64,000 nt of DNA from a virus, in the IMG/VR virus record IMGVR_UViG_3300046458_000091, positions 18,802 to 82,801 of that record; one strand, given 5' to 3'. The translations under genes and the position numbers were made by a program. Shown here piece after piece: positions 7,933-16,797 of the stretch. Under the pieces are notes generated by a model. It saw only the letters and a list, made by a program, of their open reading frames with translations, made no database searches and was not told the DNA's origin. The stretch's first letter is position 1. Each line of letters opens with the position of its first letter.

Positions 7933-8650
7933 TTACGACCTCTGGCACCTCCTCGCCGGGCGTCTCAGACACCTTGGCGGCCACCAGCCCGTACTGGCTG
8001 GTGACGACGTGCATCAGGTGCGCGGCGGTCATGGTCGCGTCCATGTAGGCGTCAAAGAACGCGCAGAATTTGCGGTCCTTCATCCTGCGAATGGGGGTGA
8101 TGCGCTCCACCAGCGCGGCGGCATACGACGCATCGTCGATGTAAACCAGCGGCTCATCGTCAACGCCGCGCACGCACGCCGCCATGGACGCGCACCACCA
8201 GCTGTAATCGGTGGCCTGGTACACGCCATCGTCTATGAGCGTCTCGATGGCCTCAGCCTGGTAACCCAGCATCGGGCTGAAAATCAGCGATTCCCCCCCG
8301 AACTGGAACGGGATATCGGCGACGTAATCGGTCTGTTCCAGGATGTAATCGGCATAGAACGTCTGCCGGGTGTCGCCCTTTTCATGCAGCGGGAAGTTCG
8401 GACCATCGTCGCGGGTGCCGCTCATGTAGCTGGCCACCACATGCATGCGCTCATTGACCGACCAATGCCGGGGGTCGGCCACGGCGCCTGGCCGGTCAAT
8501 CGGCTTGCAGATGAAGCTCAGCAGCTTGGAGATGGTTCGCTGCTCATGTACCGCTGGGATTTCACACAGCGCCTGAATTTGATCCATCTCCAGCTCTTCC
8601 ATGTTCACGGAGATGCGACGGGTGTTAACCGGGTTGATGTACTTATTCAT
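7868..8650 (-). CDS. Putative tail/baseplate assembly chaperone
   Basis: A 260-residue soluble protein encoded directly after the tube/baseplate genes; its ATG overlaps their stop (8647-8650). It is mixed alpha/beta, with no membrane part. Blocks include MEELEMDQIQALCEIPAVHEQR near the start and a C-terminal helical region with FFDAYMDATMTAAHLMHVV. Length and position at the end of a tail cluster resemble T4 gp26-type baseplate-hub chaperones, but no diagnostic motif proves it. Its 3' end overlaps an open frame that lacks a start, which supports the assembly-chaperone idea because such genes often use frameshifting. Confidence 0.5.
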   Translation of the reverse strand: MNKYINPVNTRRISVNMEELEMDQIQALCEIPAVHEQRTISKLLSFICKPIDRPGAVADPRHWSVNERMHVVASYMSGTRDDGPNFPLHEKGDTRQTFYADYILEQTDYVADIPFQFGGESLIFSPMLGYQAEAIETLIDDGVYQATDYSWWCASMAACVRGVDDEPLVYIDDASYAAALVERITPIRRMKDRKFCAFFDAYMDATMTAAHLMHVVTSQYGLVAAKVSETPGEEVPEVVTARFPAHSCISERARQIMGFV

Positions 8651-9366
8651 AGGGCGCCAAATGAGTCGTGTTGCGTGAAAGTGAGGTTGAGCGCGGTGAA
8701 TTCGTCAGTGCTTCGCGAGAGGTTGACCTCACACGACACAGGGACCATGACCCAGCTCTTGGAGTAGCCCCGGCTTTCCTCAACGGCGCCGTGGGTGATC
8801 TTGATGGTGTTTACGTAATCGCTCGGGACAGCAAAGGAGCCGTCCTTTGGCGTGGCGACGGCTTGCAGCTCGTCAAACCAGCTCTTGATTTCGCCATCGG
8901 CGTCGTAACAGACGATGCGCAGCTCTACCGGGTCGTTACCGGTAGGCGCCAGCGTGAAACCCGACCCGATCTTGATCGGCTCCCACCCCAGCTGGACGCT
9001 GTTGTAGGTGACCTCGGTGGACAGCAAGTTGACTCGCGGCGCGCTGATCTTGCCCACCGGGTCGATACCGATGTGCCAGAGGTTCGTGCGCTCGCGATTG
9101 ACCGCTGCCGCCTCTTCGTACATCTGAAGAACCGTGCTCCAGGACTGGCCAGCCAAAACGATGTTGCCGCCGCTGCCGCCGTTGAAGGCATTCGTGCGGC
9201 CAAAGATGTTGTCCGCGATCTTGTTTGCAGCGCCGTTCAGGTTGCCGCCCAGCAGATCCCGGGCAGCACTGGTGTACTTGAGTACGCTGCTGTCGATTTT
9301 GCTGGTGATCTTGTTCGTGACCGCATCAGTTGCTTGATAGGCCAGGCGTTCGAAGATGTTGCCCAT
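8647..9366 (-). CDS. Tail tube-like or baseplate-tube junction protein
   Basis: A 239-residue virion protein. The N-terminal 70 residues are flexible and helical (DSSVLKYTSAARDLLGGNLNG). The rest is beta-rich (SVQLGWEPIKIGSGFTL, VELRIVCYDADGEIKSWFDEL, SDYVNTIKITHGAVEESRGY, LNLTFTQHDSFG), the pattern seen in the gp19/gp54 tube-fold proteins of contractile tails. It starts at 9366, overlapping the previous stop, and is part of the row 16.7-7.6 kb. It is more likely a tube-cap or junction protein than the main tube protein. Confidence 0.55.
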   Translation of the reverse strand: MGNIFERLAYQATDAVTNKITSKIDSSVLKYTSAARDLLGGNLNGAANKIADNIFGRTNAFNGGSGGNIVLAGQSWSTVLQMYEEAAAVNRERTNLWHIGIDPVGKISAPRVNLLSTEVTYNSVQLGWEPIKIGSGFTLAPTGNDPVELRIVCYDADGEIKSWFDELQAVATPKDGSFAVPSDYVNTIKITHGAVEESRGYSKSWVMVPVSCEVNLSRSTDEFTALNLTFTQHDSFGAL

Positions 9367-9770
9367 CAGATCGACCTCACCTCAAAGCTGAACGTCAGCG
9401 AGGGGAGGCGCAACTCATAGTCGGAGATGGCCACCGCCACCTCAGCGACAGCGCGGCCCCACGGATCTGCGCCTTGACTGCGCGAGACCTCGTAAGCGGT
9501 GCTGTTTTCCTTCTCCATGTACATCACCCACAGGGGCTCAATAATGGCCAGTTCGCTGGGGCTCAAGTCGAAGTCTTGCGCCCCCAAGGCGGTCGGAGTC
9601 GCGTCGATATCGGTATGCACGCCATCGGTTGACTGGGCGCTGGCCAGCTGGGCATACCCGCAGTACTTGCGCACTGCGGCCCGCAGGCTGCGGGTTATCT
9701 GCTCTTCTTCCAGCGCGCAGCCAATCGGCAGCACAGCGATGAACTGTTCTACTAATTGGCTGATTTTCAT
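9366..9770 (-). CDS. Tail or neck structural protein, unknown
   Basis: The ATG at 9768-9770 gives 134 residues (MKISQLVEQFIAVLPIGCALEE...); upstream in-frame residues look non-coding. The protein is mostly helical in the first half (ITRSLRAAVRKYCGYAQLA) and ends with a beta-rich part (ISDYELRLPSLTFSFEVRS). It lies between two tail genes and overlaps the next by 1 bp. A head-tail completion or tail-terminator role would suit its size and position; I do not recognise the family. Confidence 0.55.
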   Translation of the reverse strand: MKISQLVEQFIAVLPIGCALEEEQITRSLRAAVRKYCGYAQLASAQSTDGVHTDIDATPTALGAQDFDLSPSELAIIEPLWVMYMEKENSTAYEVSRSQGADPWGRAVAEVAVAISDYELRLPSLTFSFEVRSI

Positions 9771-9772
9771 GG

Positions 9773-10246
9773 TTACTGATTCGCAAACCAGTGGTAGTGC
9801 AGCGTGCCGGCCAGAAGGAGAACCTGGCTGTCGTTTTCCCAGTCGCGGTCGGGCTGATCCATGACCAGAAAGGCGTCGATGATGCTTTCTTTCTGGGTGT
9901 AATCGTCCGGGCGACCGGCGTAGATGGTCGCGTTGAACGTGCCACCGTTCGCCAAGATTGCCTTGAGCATTTCGTGGGCATGACTGCGGACGGTCTCGTA
10001 GATACCGCACGGGCCTTCTTGCTTGGTCTTGACCTGCTTGGGCTGGCCCATTTCCTGACCCAGAGGGCCGAAATACGGGATGTTGTCGCCCACGGTCGGA
10101 ATCGGCCACGGGAACTGTTTGATCAGCAGCGTCATGTCTTCGAATCCTTCGATGACAATCTGCGCGTCAGCCTGGACGGCCTTACGGCCCATGTCCTGCG
10201 TGTTTTGGTACGTGCGACTCAAAATCGCCATTTTGGAAACGGTCAT
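9773..10246 (-). CDS. Probable tail tube protein or tube-fold baseplate protein
   Basis: 157 residues, close to the usual tail-tube length. The sequence alternates beta strands and loops (ADAQIVIEGFEDMTLLIKQF, YIFGPLGQ-like loop YFGPLGQEMGQPKQ, GTFNATIYAGRPDDY, DSQVLLLAGTLHYHWFANQ). It is encoded between a baseplate-like protein and a small tail protein, with a GGTGAT site before the ATG at 10246. The tube assignment rests on length, predicted fold and position rather than on a motif. Confidence 0.45.
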   Translation of the reverse strand: MTVSKMAILSRTYQNTQDMGRKAVQADAQIVIEGFEDMTLLIKQFPWPIPTVGDNIPYFGPLGQEMGQPKQVKTKQEGPCGIYETVRSHAHEMLKAILANGGTFNATIYAGRPDDYTQKESIIDAFLVMDQPDRDWENDSQVLLLAGTLHYHWFANQ

Positions 10247-10292
10247 ACATCACCCTTTGGGAATCTCAACAAACAGGGCAATCGTCACACGT

Positions 10293-10317
10293 AAAAAAAC
10301 CCGCTTTTGGGCGGGCT
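10293..10317 (-). terminator. Rho-independent terminator with 5' CCCTGCAAA box
   Basis: On the minus strand, GCCCGCCCAAAAGCGGG is followed by a T-run. Directly 5' of the stem is AACCCTGCAAA, a box shared with other terminators of this element. It ends transcription from the 10338 gene. Confidence 0.8.
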
Positions 10318-10337
10318 TTGCAGGGTTTTTAGGCGCG

Positions 10338-11531
10338 TTACCGGGCGAAAAATCGCTTGATATCGGGCCGATCCAGAGCCGTGAGCGTGGCCATGGAAAT
10401 CTGCACCGGCAAGTCGATGTAATAACCCTTGTTGTCCTTGGGCGCGTCGAGCGGGAAGCTGACGTTTTCAATCACCATCGGCGCCCAGGTGCGGCCCGCG
10501 TAGGTGAAGCCCAACAGGCGCGGCGCCTTGGACGGAAACAGGGCCTTGATAAAGCTGTCGATGTCCTTGGTGGTTTGCAGCACCTCAGACAAGATGCCGT
10601 CCTCTGCCAGCTCCTGGGGGAATACCCACTCCAGCAGGCGCGTCAGCGGCTGTTCCACTTCCTTGAGCGCATCGTGCCAAGCCTTGAAATGCAGGGTGAA
10701 GTTCAGCTTTAACGGCGGCATGCCCGAAAACACCTGGCGCGAATTGAGCTTGGTGATACCGGTGCGGCCTTCAAGGTCGCGCATAACGCTCTTGAGCTTG
10801 TCAGAGCCCGCATTGAGCGTATCGGCTATCGCGCCATCCTTGAACGGGGAAATCGCCTGTAGCGCGTTCAGGACCGGCACCAGCGAGCCCGATTGCAACA
10901 TCCCCGCCAGCGCGGGGGCCTTGGTCTCAGGCCCGGTGTTCTCGAAAGGCGACTGCCAGTTCTGCTGGATTTCCAGCGAACCCTCTTTGAGGGCGCCATA
11001 GACCCCCTCAAACTCTTGAATATCGGCCACGCCCTTCGCGTCACACACGAAAATGCGCGCCAGGAACAGCGGCGACAGCGACCCCCAGTCGCCGCCCAGG
11101 TCAGAACTGAGCGACTTGGCGCCGGGAATGTACTCGCCGACCAGACCGGCGCCACCGTCGAAAATGTTCGATACGACCTGTTCCGGGTCGGCGTTCTTCA
11201 CGTCATCGACCAAACCGCTAACCTTGTCCGCTACGCCATCGTAGACGTCACTGATCGTGGTCTTGCCGTTCCACAGGTCGGATACCGTATCGCTGACGGT
11301 GCCTAACGCCCCTTCAATGGCCTTGCGGTTGGCGGTGCCGCCTACAAGACTGTCCAGGCGGCCTACACCGGCCTTGATGATGCCGGAGGCGGCGCCAGCG
11401 GCACCGTCCCCTATGAACTTGGTGGCTGACCCCAGCAGTTTGTTAGACGTCGCCCCGGCAGCGGTTCCGGTCACGTCTTTTACGGTGCCGGAGACCGATT
11501 GCCCGAGGCTGTCTAAACTGAAGTCAGCCAT
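10338..11531 (-). CDS. Baseplate / tail-tube junction protein (gp48/gp54-like)
   Basis: 397 residues. Residues 1-130 are low-complexity Gly/Ala/Asp-rich and helical (GTVKDVTGTAAGATSNKLLG, DGVADKVSGLVDDVKNADPE). The C-terminal half is globular and beta-rich with LKLNFTLHFKAWHDALKEVE, LLGFTYAGRTWAPMVIENVS and YYIDLPVQISMATLTALD, resembling tube-cap proteins on contractile baseplates. It is followed by a strong terminator and preceded by the 11535 gene. The role as platform for tube growth is inferred from position and fold. Confidence 0.55.
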   Translation of the reverse strand: MADFSLDSLGQSVSGTVKDVTGTAAGATSNKLLGSATKFIGDGAAGAASGIIKAGVGRLDSLVGGTANRKAIEGALGTVSDTVSDLWNGKTTISDVYDGVADKVSGLVDDVKNADPEQVVSNIFDGGAGLVGEYIPGAKSLSSDLGGDWGSLSPLFLARIFVCDAKGVADIQEFEGVYGALKEGSLEIQQNWQSPFENTGPETKAPALAGMLQSGSLVPVLNALQAISPFKDGAIADTLNAGSDKLKSVMRDLEGRTGITKLNSRQVFSGMPPLKLNFTLHFKAWHDALKEVEQPLTRLLEWVFPQELAEDGILSEVLQTTKDIDSFIKALFPSKAPRLLGFTYAGRTWAPMVIENVSFPLDAPKDNKGYYIDLPVQISMATLTALDRPDIKRFFAR

Positions 11532-11534
11532 TTC

Positions 11535-12278
11535 TTACTTGCCCAGCATGCGGCGGCGTAGACGCATCGACTTCGCGCGCCGCATCTTCGCTGCACCGGA
11601 GAAGGCCTTTTTCTGCATTTTACGCACGGCGCTTTTCTGGGCAGCGGTCAGGCGAACGTGGCCGCTGACTCGCTTTTTGATGCGCACTTTCTTGCCCTGG
11701 CGCACGGCCATGACCTTCTTGTAGACCGCATCCATCATGTTGTCATCGTCGCCACTGACGAACTTGTCCGCGTCGTCGAGCATGGCATCGTCGCCCTGCG
11801 GCAGCTTATCCAGAAGTGCGTCATGCACGCGGGCAGCTACTTCGTTGTCGAAGCTCATTTCTTCGCCCAGCAAGGCGTCAATGTCTTCAGGGGCAATACC
11901 TTTATCTTCCATGTAGTCGCCGATCAGATCGGACAGATTCGCGGCATAGTCGGATTCGGCGTCGGTGATTTCTTCGTCGCCATCCGTGGCCACGCCGACA
12001 ATCAGCGCATACAGGCGGTCGCCGTAGCCTTCGCCCTTTTCAAGCTCCGACTCAGACCACTCCTGGACGATCATCACCGCGTCTTGGCGCATTTCGGCGG
12101 TGATGAGGGTGTCAGGCGCGTTTTCCTCGGTGATGTCGTCGAGCATGGCGCCCGGCTGATTCAGCGGCTTTTCTTGTTGCTGCTGTTGTTGCTGTTGCTG
12201 TTGTTGGTCAACAGCCGGTGCGGCGTAGGCCTGGGTGATGGCCGCGCCAGCGGCCAGTACGGTTTTCAGGTAGTTCAT
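11535..12278 (-). CDS. Head/tail-region protein with polyglutamine tract and basic C-terminus
   Basis: 247 residues with three parts: an N-terminal hydrophobic stretch (LKTVLAAGAAITQAYAAPAV), a run of 11 Gln (residues 25-35), and an acidic middle with two AMLDD motifs (44-48 and 165-169). The last 50 residues are strongly basic (KKVRIKKRVSGHVRL, KMRRAKSMRLRRRMLGK), fit for nucleic acid or capsid-interior binding. It is encoded between sheath and tube-cap genes. Function unknown; a scaffold, internal or processed head protein is plausible because it shares the MLD motif with the capsid protein and the predicted protease. Confidence 0.6.
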   Translation of the reverse strand: MNYLKTVLAAGAAITQAYAAPAVDQQQQQQQQQQQEKPLNQPGAMLDDITEENAPDTLITAEMRQDAVMIVQEWSESELEKGEGYGDRLYALIVGVATDGDEEITDAESDYAANLSDLIGDYMEDKGIAPEDIDALLGEEMSFDNEVAARVHDALLDKLPQGDDAMLDDADKFVSGDDDNMMDAVYKKVMAVRQGKKVRIKKRVSGHVRLTAAQKSAVRKMQKKAFSGAAKMRRAKSMRLRRRMLGK

Positions 12279-12290
12279 GGGGTCACCTCC

Positions 12291-13937
12291 TTACGGGCGC
12301 ACGATGTTTTGCTGGTTGCTGATAACCCGGGCGGTGCCGACGTAAGACATGAATGTCTCGATGGCCATCCGTTCCATGGGTTGGTTTTCGCTCGGCTGGA
12401 TAGTGGCGTTGTAGGCGCCGCCGTCGAGTTCAGCGCTCGGTTGAAGCCAGCCCGCCGACTTCAGCGCTGGGAAAAACTTCGCTACAAAGTCTTCGGTTGT
12501 CTTGACTGCCTGATCCATTGGCTTTTGCAGGGCTTGCTGAGCCACGGCTGCAATCGTGTCGTCCACGTAAGTCGCCATTTCCACAACGGCGATGAGCTTG
12601 GTGGCGCCCTCGGTTTTCGCGCCGGTCAGGGAGTCCCACCAGACGAAATTGCCGCCGCTCACGTAGTCCACATAGAACACAGGGTTGATACGGCTGGCCG
12701 CCAGGGTTTCCAGGTCGTCCGATTCCAGCTCTACGGTCTGGATCATGCCGGTACGGGTAACCGCGAAATCACTGCCCGCGATCACGACATTGCGTTTTGC
12801 GATGCCCTTGGCGTTGACCACTGCGTTACGCGCGCAGCGCAGGCCGATGTTCAAGCCGGACGTGCCGATGAAAGCCTGGCCACCCGCTGCCGGATTGGTA
12901 GCCGTGAACGGGGCCCAATAGCACTGGCTGTAGATGATGTCGGTATCGCCGCCTACGGAGTCGTAGAAGTTAACGGCAGCCTCAACGCTGAAGCGGCCCG
13001 GGATGTCCCACGGCACCTGGCGGTTGATGTCCTTGCCCAGCTGGAGCAGGCGAGAAAGCAGCGCAACGCTTTCGGTGCCGCCAGAGCCAATGTAGGTGAA
13101 CGAAGGCTTGGCACGGCGCAGGCGCGCTACAGCAGCGTCCAGGTCGGCATTGGTGTACAGCGTCGGGCCTTCAGTGAAGTACTGGAGCGGCGAGCCAGAG
13201 AAAATATCCTTGTTGCCGGTCTTGCCGTAGAACACGCAGGTCGGCGGGATAACCGCGTCCAGCGCCACATCAGTCACCAGCAGCAGGTCGGTGTACTGGG
13301 TCACGATGTCGGTAATGAAGTAGCTCTTACCGAATTCGTCCAGAGCAGCCGGATCAAGCGAGCCAGTGTAAGGACCCAGCACGATTTCGTTGGTATTCAC
13401 GTCACGCAGTTGCAGGGTGACGATTTTGGAGGCCTGGGCCACGCCCGCGTCATTTTCAACCGCGACAGCATGGATTTCGGGCTGCACGCCCTCGCTGAAG
13501 CATTCCAGGTGCTTGATGGCCAGCAGATCACCTGCCGACAAGCCCACCTCTTCATCGACCAGTTTCCATACCGGCGTTGCAGTAGCGCCCTGGGCCGGGG
13601 GCAAGGAAGCGGTGGCCACCATCAGCTGGTTCTTAGCGCTGGCACTAACCAGACGCGAGACAACGGCCTGTACGGTGCCCGCCTTGAGGGCTTCATAGAT
13701 ATGAACGTAGGGCTGCGCCAGGGCGCTGGCCGACATCGACTGAGCAGCGCCCAGCCAGCGGGTTTGCTTGCCCTTGGAAACCGCAAAGGCCTTGTCAATG
13801 CGCCCACGGCTAAAGCGGCCAGTGATGGCCATGTTGTGCGCCACAGTGTTGGTGCTGGGCTGTTCGGACATGTCGTTGATCGGGTACAGCAGTACGCCGG
13901 AACGCTTGTCGATGGTGCGCGAGAAAGGAATGGTCAT
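12291..13937 (-). CDS. Contractile tail sheath protein
   Basis: 548 residues. The sheath subunit wraps the tube and contracts on infection. The C-terminal part carries the typical sheath features: IPGRFSVEAAVNFYDSVGG, the CYWAPFTATNP...AFIGTSGLNIG block, NAKGIAKRNVVIAGSDF, a long helical segment and a terminal MAIETFMSYVGTARVI. The length is within the myophage range. The start is 13937, overlapping the upstream stop by 4 bp. It shows that the phage is myovirus-type. Confidence 0.85.
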   Translation of the reverse strand: MTIPFSRTIDKRSGVLLYPINDMSEQPSTNTVAHNMAITGRFSRGRIDKAFAVSKGKQTRWLGAAQSMSASALAQPYVHIYEALKAGTVQAVVSRLVSASAKNQLMVATASLPPAQGATATPVWKLVDEEVGLSAGDLLAIKHLECFSEGVQPEIHAVAVENDAGVAQASKIVTLQLRDVNTNEIVLGPYTGSLDPAALDEFGKSYFITDIVTQYTDLLLVTDVALDAVIPPTCVFYGKTGNKDIFSGSPLQYFTEGPTLYTNADLDAAVARLRRAKPSFTYIGSGGTESVALLSRLLQLGKDINRQVPWDIPGRFSVEAAVNFYDSVGGDTDIIYSQCYWAPFTATNPAAGGQAFIGTSGLNIGLRCARNAVVNAKGIAKRNVVIAGSDFAVTRTGMIQTVELESDDLETLAASRINPVFYVDYVSGGNFVWWDSLTGAKTEGATKLIAVVEMATYVDDTIAAVAQQALQKPMDQAVKTTEDFVAKFFPALKSAGWLQPSAELDGGAYNATIQPSENQPMERMAIETFMSYVGTARVISNQQNIVRP

Positions 13938-14368
13938 TGCTGAGCCTCCACAGGGGCAGCGGCTGGAGCTGCGGCCTCAGTTTTGCCAGGCTTGGTGACC
14001 TTGGCGGTGCTCTTGCCCGCTGTCGAATCGGCAGGCGTATCACCTACCGGGTCAAGAGGCGCCTCAGGGACCGGCGCCACCACTTGGGGAGCGGTCAGCT
14101 CTGCGAAGTCCTCAGCATCACTGCCAGCACGGCTGGCCAGCTGGGACAGATCGGTAACCAGCAGCCAGGCCTGGTCAATGCTGCGTACGCGCACCTTCAC
14201 GGCCTCGCCCGGGGCGATAGGGGTGTTGATGCCCGAGGACGGGACTACCAACGCCTTGATGTGCTTGTGCTTCAGCTCCAGCACGAAGGGGAAGGTCTGA
14301 CCATCCACCAGTTTCTCAACGAGAGCCTGCGGGGCGTCACCTGCCTTGCTATCAATCTTTACTGTCAT
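13934..14368 (-). CDS. Small structural protein between capsid and sheath
   Basis: 144 residues. The first 85 are a compact beta-rich domain (FPFVLELKHKHIKALVVPSSG, EAVKVRVRSIDQAWLLVTDL); the last 55 are Ala/Pro/Lys-rich and unstructured (KSTAKVTKPGKTEAAAPAAA). It overlaps the 14352 gene by 17 bp and the sheath start by 4 bp. It may be a capsid decoration or head-tail connector protein. It shares the beta-strand plus 'GT/GEAVKV' arrangement with the C-terminal part of the next gene (VPAYGTVAVEV-like), so the two may be distant paralogs. Confidence 0.55.
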   Translation of the reverse strand: MTVKIDSKAGDAPQALVEKLVDGQTFPFVLELKHKHIKALVVPSSGINTPIAPGEAVKVRVRSIDQAWLLVTDLSQLASRAGSDAEDFAELTAPQVVAPVPEAPLDPVGDTPADSTAGKSTAKVTKPGKTEAAAPAAAPVEAQQ

Positions 14369-15035
14369 ACATCACCTGCAAACCCAAAAGGTTGTTCCAC
14401 TTGTGCGCCCGTGCACTGCTGGTCAGCGCCTTGCTGAGCTTCGCCCACTGCACCTGGTCAACCTCGACCGCGACAGTCCCGTAGGCGGGAATGGCAACGT
14501 TCGGCCCGGCCACTGCAAAGCGGTCTCGGGTGTTGTTGGTAAGGGTCACAGTGGCGGGGAAGTCAGCGATTTCAGGCAGCACCCACCCTGTAAAAGGTAC
14601 GGCACCGGAATCGGTGTTTTTGGCAGGGGTTTGCGCCCGTTGCGCGTCTTCAGCAATGGCCAGATCCCAGGCTTTCGCGTCGTTGCGCTCGCCGTCTTCA
14701 TGGATGGCGTCATCCCAAGCGGCCAGGCCTTCCGTGCGCAGGGCGTCATAAGCACGGGCCTCATCCTCTGCAAGAGCCATCGCAGCGGCGTCAGCGGCTG
14801 CCGCGTCGGTCAGGCGTTTCAGTTCGGCAGCCGGATCGGCATCACCACCACCCGAGCCATCGCCACCCTCGGGCCCGGACCCACCTGGTGGAGCGCCCGC
14901 ACCTGGAGCAGGTGCGGCAGCGCCAGGCGTTGCGCCTGGCTCTTTAACTTCATCCTTCGCGCCAGCGGCGCCCGCCTTGGGCGCCTTGGCGGCAACGGCC
15001 TTATCCGTTGCCTTTTTAGTCGTAGTGCCAGCCAT
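14352..15035 (-). CDS. Structural protein with disordered Ala/Gly/Pro N-terminus
   Basis: 227 residues directly after the major capsid gene. Residues 1-70 are low complexity (Ala, Lys, Pro, Gly); 70-130 is an acidic helix rich in Ala and Asp (AAAADAAAMALAEDEARAYDA); 150-227 is a beta-rich domain (FPATVTLTNNTRDRFAVAG, YGTVAVEVDQVQWAKLSKAL). This domain resembles the N-terminal domain of the next gene product. Likely a capsid-associated or connector protein; no family motif was recognised. Confidence 0.55.
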   Translation of the reverse strand: MAGTTTKKATDKAVAAKAPKAGAAGAKDEVKEPGATPGAAAPAPGAGAPPGGSGPEGGDGSGGGDADPAAELKRLTDAAAADAAAMALAEDEARAYDALRTEGLAAWDDAIHEDGERNDAKAWDLAIAEDAQRAQTPAKNTDSGAVPFTGWVLPEIADFPATVTLTNNTRDRFAVAGPNVAIPAYGTVAVEVDQVQWAKLSKALTSSARAHKWNNLLGLQVMYDSKD

Positions 15036-15048
15036 GACGGCCCCCTGA

Positions 15049-16731
15049 TCAGGTCAGTGCAAACACGTTCTTGATGGTGATCAGCGCGCAACCCAGGGCC
15101 GAAGCCTTGTGCGGGTTGGCTTCAGTCAGTTGACGACTGAACAGCGCAGCACCGGTTTTCAGGTCGGAATTGACCGCCAGCGGGATCAGGGTCGGCGAGA
15201 CCGCATCAGAGAAGACAATCGGGTTACGCGCCACTTGCGGGGAGCGGCCGATGCACAGCATCTCGATGTCGGTCTCGGTTTCTTCGACGACATACGGGTC
15301 ATAGATGACGTCGTATTTGCCCTTGTAGCGGCCCACGCGCCAGAAGCCAGGCTTCGCGTCAACGCCGGACGATACGAAGTCGTTGCTGTCCATCGACAGG
15401 AACTGAGCCATACCGATAGCGCCCACGTAGATGAACGCCAGGCCGTATTCCATGGTGGTGTTGGCCACCGCCTGGTCAACAGCCGCGACGAACGAACCGA
15501 AGTCGCGCCAGCCCTGCGCACGGGTCTTCTGGAGCAGCATTTCAGCCGCGTTGAAGTCGTAAGTGCGGTGGGTGTTCTTCGCCAGCTTTTTGACCTTGCG
15601 CAGAGCCGCGATATAGCGCTCGTTGGCCAGCTGAGTACGCGCTGCCTGGACCGCGATGGTCAGGCGGTCGGCGCCCAGTTCCGACTGGGACTGGCTACGC
15701 GAATCAGGGGTGGCCTGCATGATCACGCGCGAGGGCGCGCAGTACAGGGAGAAGCTGGTAGCGATGGTGCCAATGTTCGGCGCCAGGGCTGGGTTTTGCT
15801 CGAAATCGATAAACGCCTGTGCGTCTACATCGACGTCCGCAGGCAGCGCCGTAGCGAACGCCAGAGAGCCCACGCCGGTTTTTACGTTGATTACACCGGT
15901 AATGGAGTAATCGGTGCCGCCCGCCGAAAAGGAGCCGACCAGATTGGAGTTGTCAGTGCCGGAGTTGTTGGACTGCTCGAAAGCAACCGAAAAACCGTTA
16001 ACTGCGATGGTGGTGCGGTTACGCAGCACAGGTACGGTGCCGCCAGCGCCACCGCTTTGGGTGGTAATGGCAAAGGTGCCGCTCTTGCGGTCGCCCGCGA
16101 TGGTCACCGGCACAACACGTTCAGAACGGGTGTACTCCTGGCCACCGGCCACGCCGTCGATGATGTCACCCGCTTTGTAGGCGCCGAAGGTGGAGCCTGC
16201 AATGGAGGTAATGATTGCCAACTTCGACTCGTTAGAGCTGAGGTCGGACGGCAGGTAAGCGCCGAACGGAATCGCCTCGCTCAGACCGCCAGTGATGGCC
16301 ACCGCGATGCGGTTCGGCTGGTGCGACAGGGACGCCGACGTGTTGTTGGTACTGATGCTGTCGAGGGTGACGCCATCGGGCAGGACGTTGGTGGCCTTGC
16401 CGTCAGAGATGTTTTCGGCCTGGGACAGAACGGCGTCCAGCAGGTCGGCGGACGGGGTGAAACCGTGTTGGCGTTCGAAGGCGTTGATGCCGTCGAGCAT
16501 GGAGGTTACGGCCAGGGCCTTGTTCTGGTCGCCGTCGATACGGTCCAGCAGGCGGCGCATGCGTTCAGGGGCCAGGCGTGCAGCGTCGGAGACAACGTTT
16601 TTCACAACGTCTTGGGATGCCGGGCTCAGGCTGTCGAGCATTGCGCCGTTATTACGGGCTGCCGCGACCATCGAACCAACTCGTTCCTCGACTTCGTACA
16701 AGCCGGAGTCGGGCGCGTAAAGATTGGGCAT
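15049..16731 (-). CDS. Major capsid protein (HK97-fold, with an inserted beta domain)
   Basis: 560 residues. The N-terminal ~110 residues are helical and delta-like, containing AMLDS at 30-34. A beta-rich stretch (about 110-300, VTIAGDRKSGTFAITTQ...) looks like an inserted or Ig-like domain. The C-terminal half has capsid features: ERYIAALRKVKKLAKNTHRTYD, EYGLAFIYVGAIGMAQFLS, FWRVGRYKGKYDVIYDPY, then IEMLCIGRSPQVARNP and KASALGCALITIKNVFAL. A T4 gp23-like maturation cut after the delta region is plausible, with the predicted protease at 48568 as the enzyme. It is separated from portal and protease by about 32 kb. Confidence 0.78.
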   Translation of the reverse strand: MPNLYAPDSGLYEVEERVGSMVAAARNNGAMLDSLSPASQDVVKNVVSDAARLAPERMRRLLDRIDGDQNKALAVTSMLDGINAFERQHGFTPSADLLDAVLSQAENISDGKATNVLPDGVTLDSISTNNTSASLSHQPNRIAVAITGGLSEAIPFGAYLPSDLSSNESKLAIITSIAGSTFGAYKAGDIIDGVAGGQEYTRSERVVPVTIAGDRKSGTFAITTQSGGAGGTVPVLRNRTTIAVNGFSVAFEQSNNSGTDNSNLVGSFSAGGTDYSITGVINVKTGVGSLAFATALPADVDVDAQAFIDFEQNPALAPNIGTIATSFSLYCAPSRVIMQATPDSRSQSQSELGADRLTIAVQAARTQLANERYIAALRKVKKLAKNTHRTYDFNAAEMLLQKTRAQGWRDFGSFVAAVDQAVANTTMEYGLAFIYVGAIGMAQFLSMDSNDFVSSGVDAKPGFWRVGRYKGKYDVIYDPYVVEETETDIEMLCIGRSPQVARNPIVFSDAVSPTLIPLAVNSDLKTGAALFSRQLTEANPHKASALGCALITIKNVFALT

Positions 16732-16797
16732 TACGTGTTACCTCATTACTGATGATGGGCTGCGCCCGATACGTTTCAGAAATGATGGTAAGGGTCC

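Noticed and set aside
11658-13943. A 761-codon open frame on the plus strand opposite the sheath and 11535 genes
   Set aside because: It is antisense to well-supported structural genes. Its translation is rich in His, Arg, Val and Gly, typical of the reverse frame of GC-rich genes, and there is no ribosome site.
15109-16752. A 547-codon plus-strand frame opposite the capsid gene
   Set aside because: Same reverse-frame composition; the minus frame has clear capsid features.
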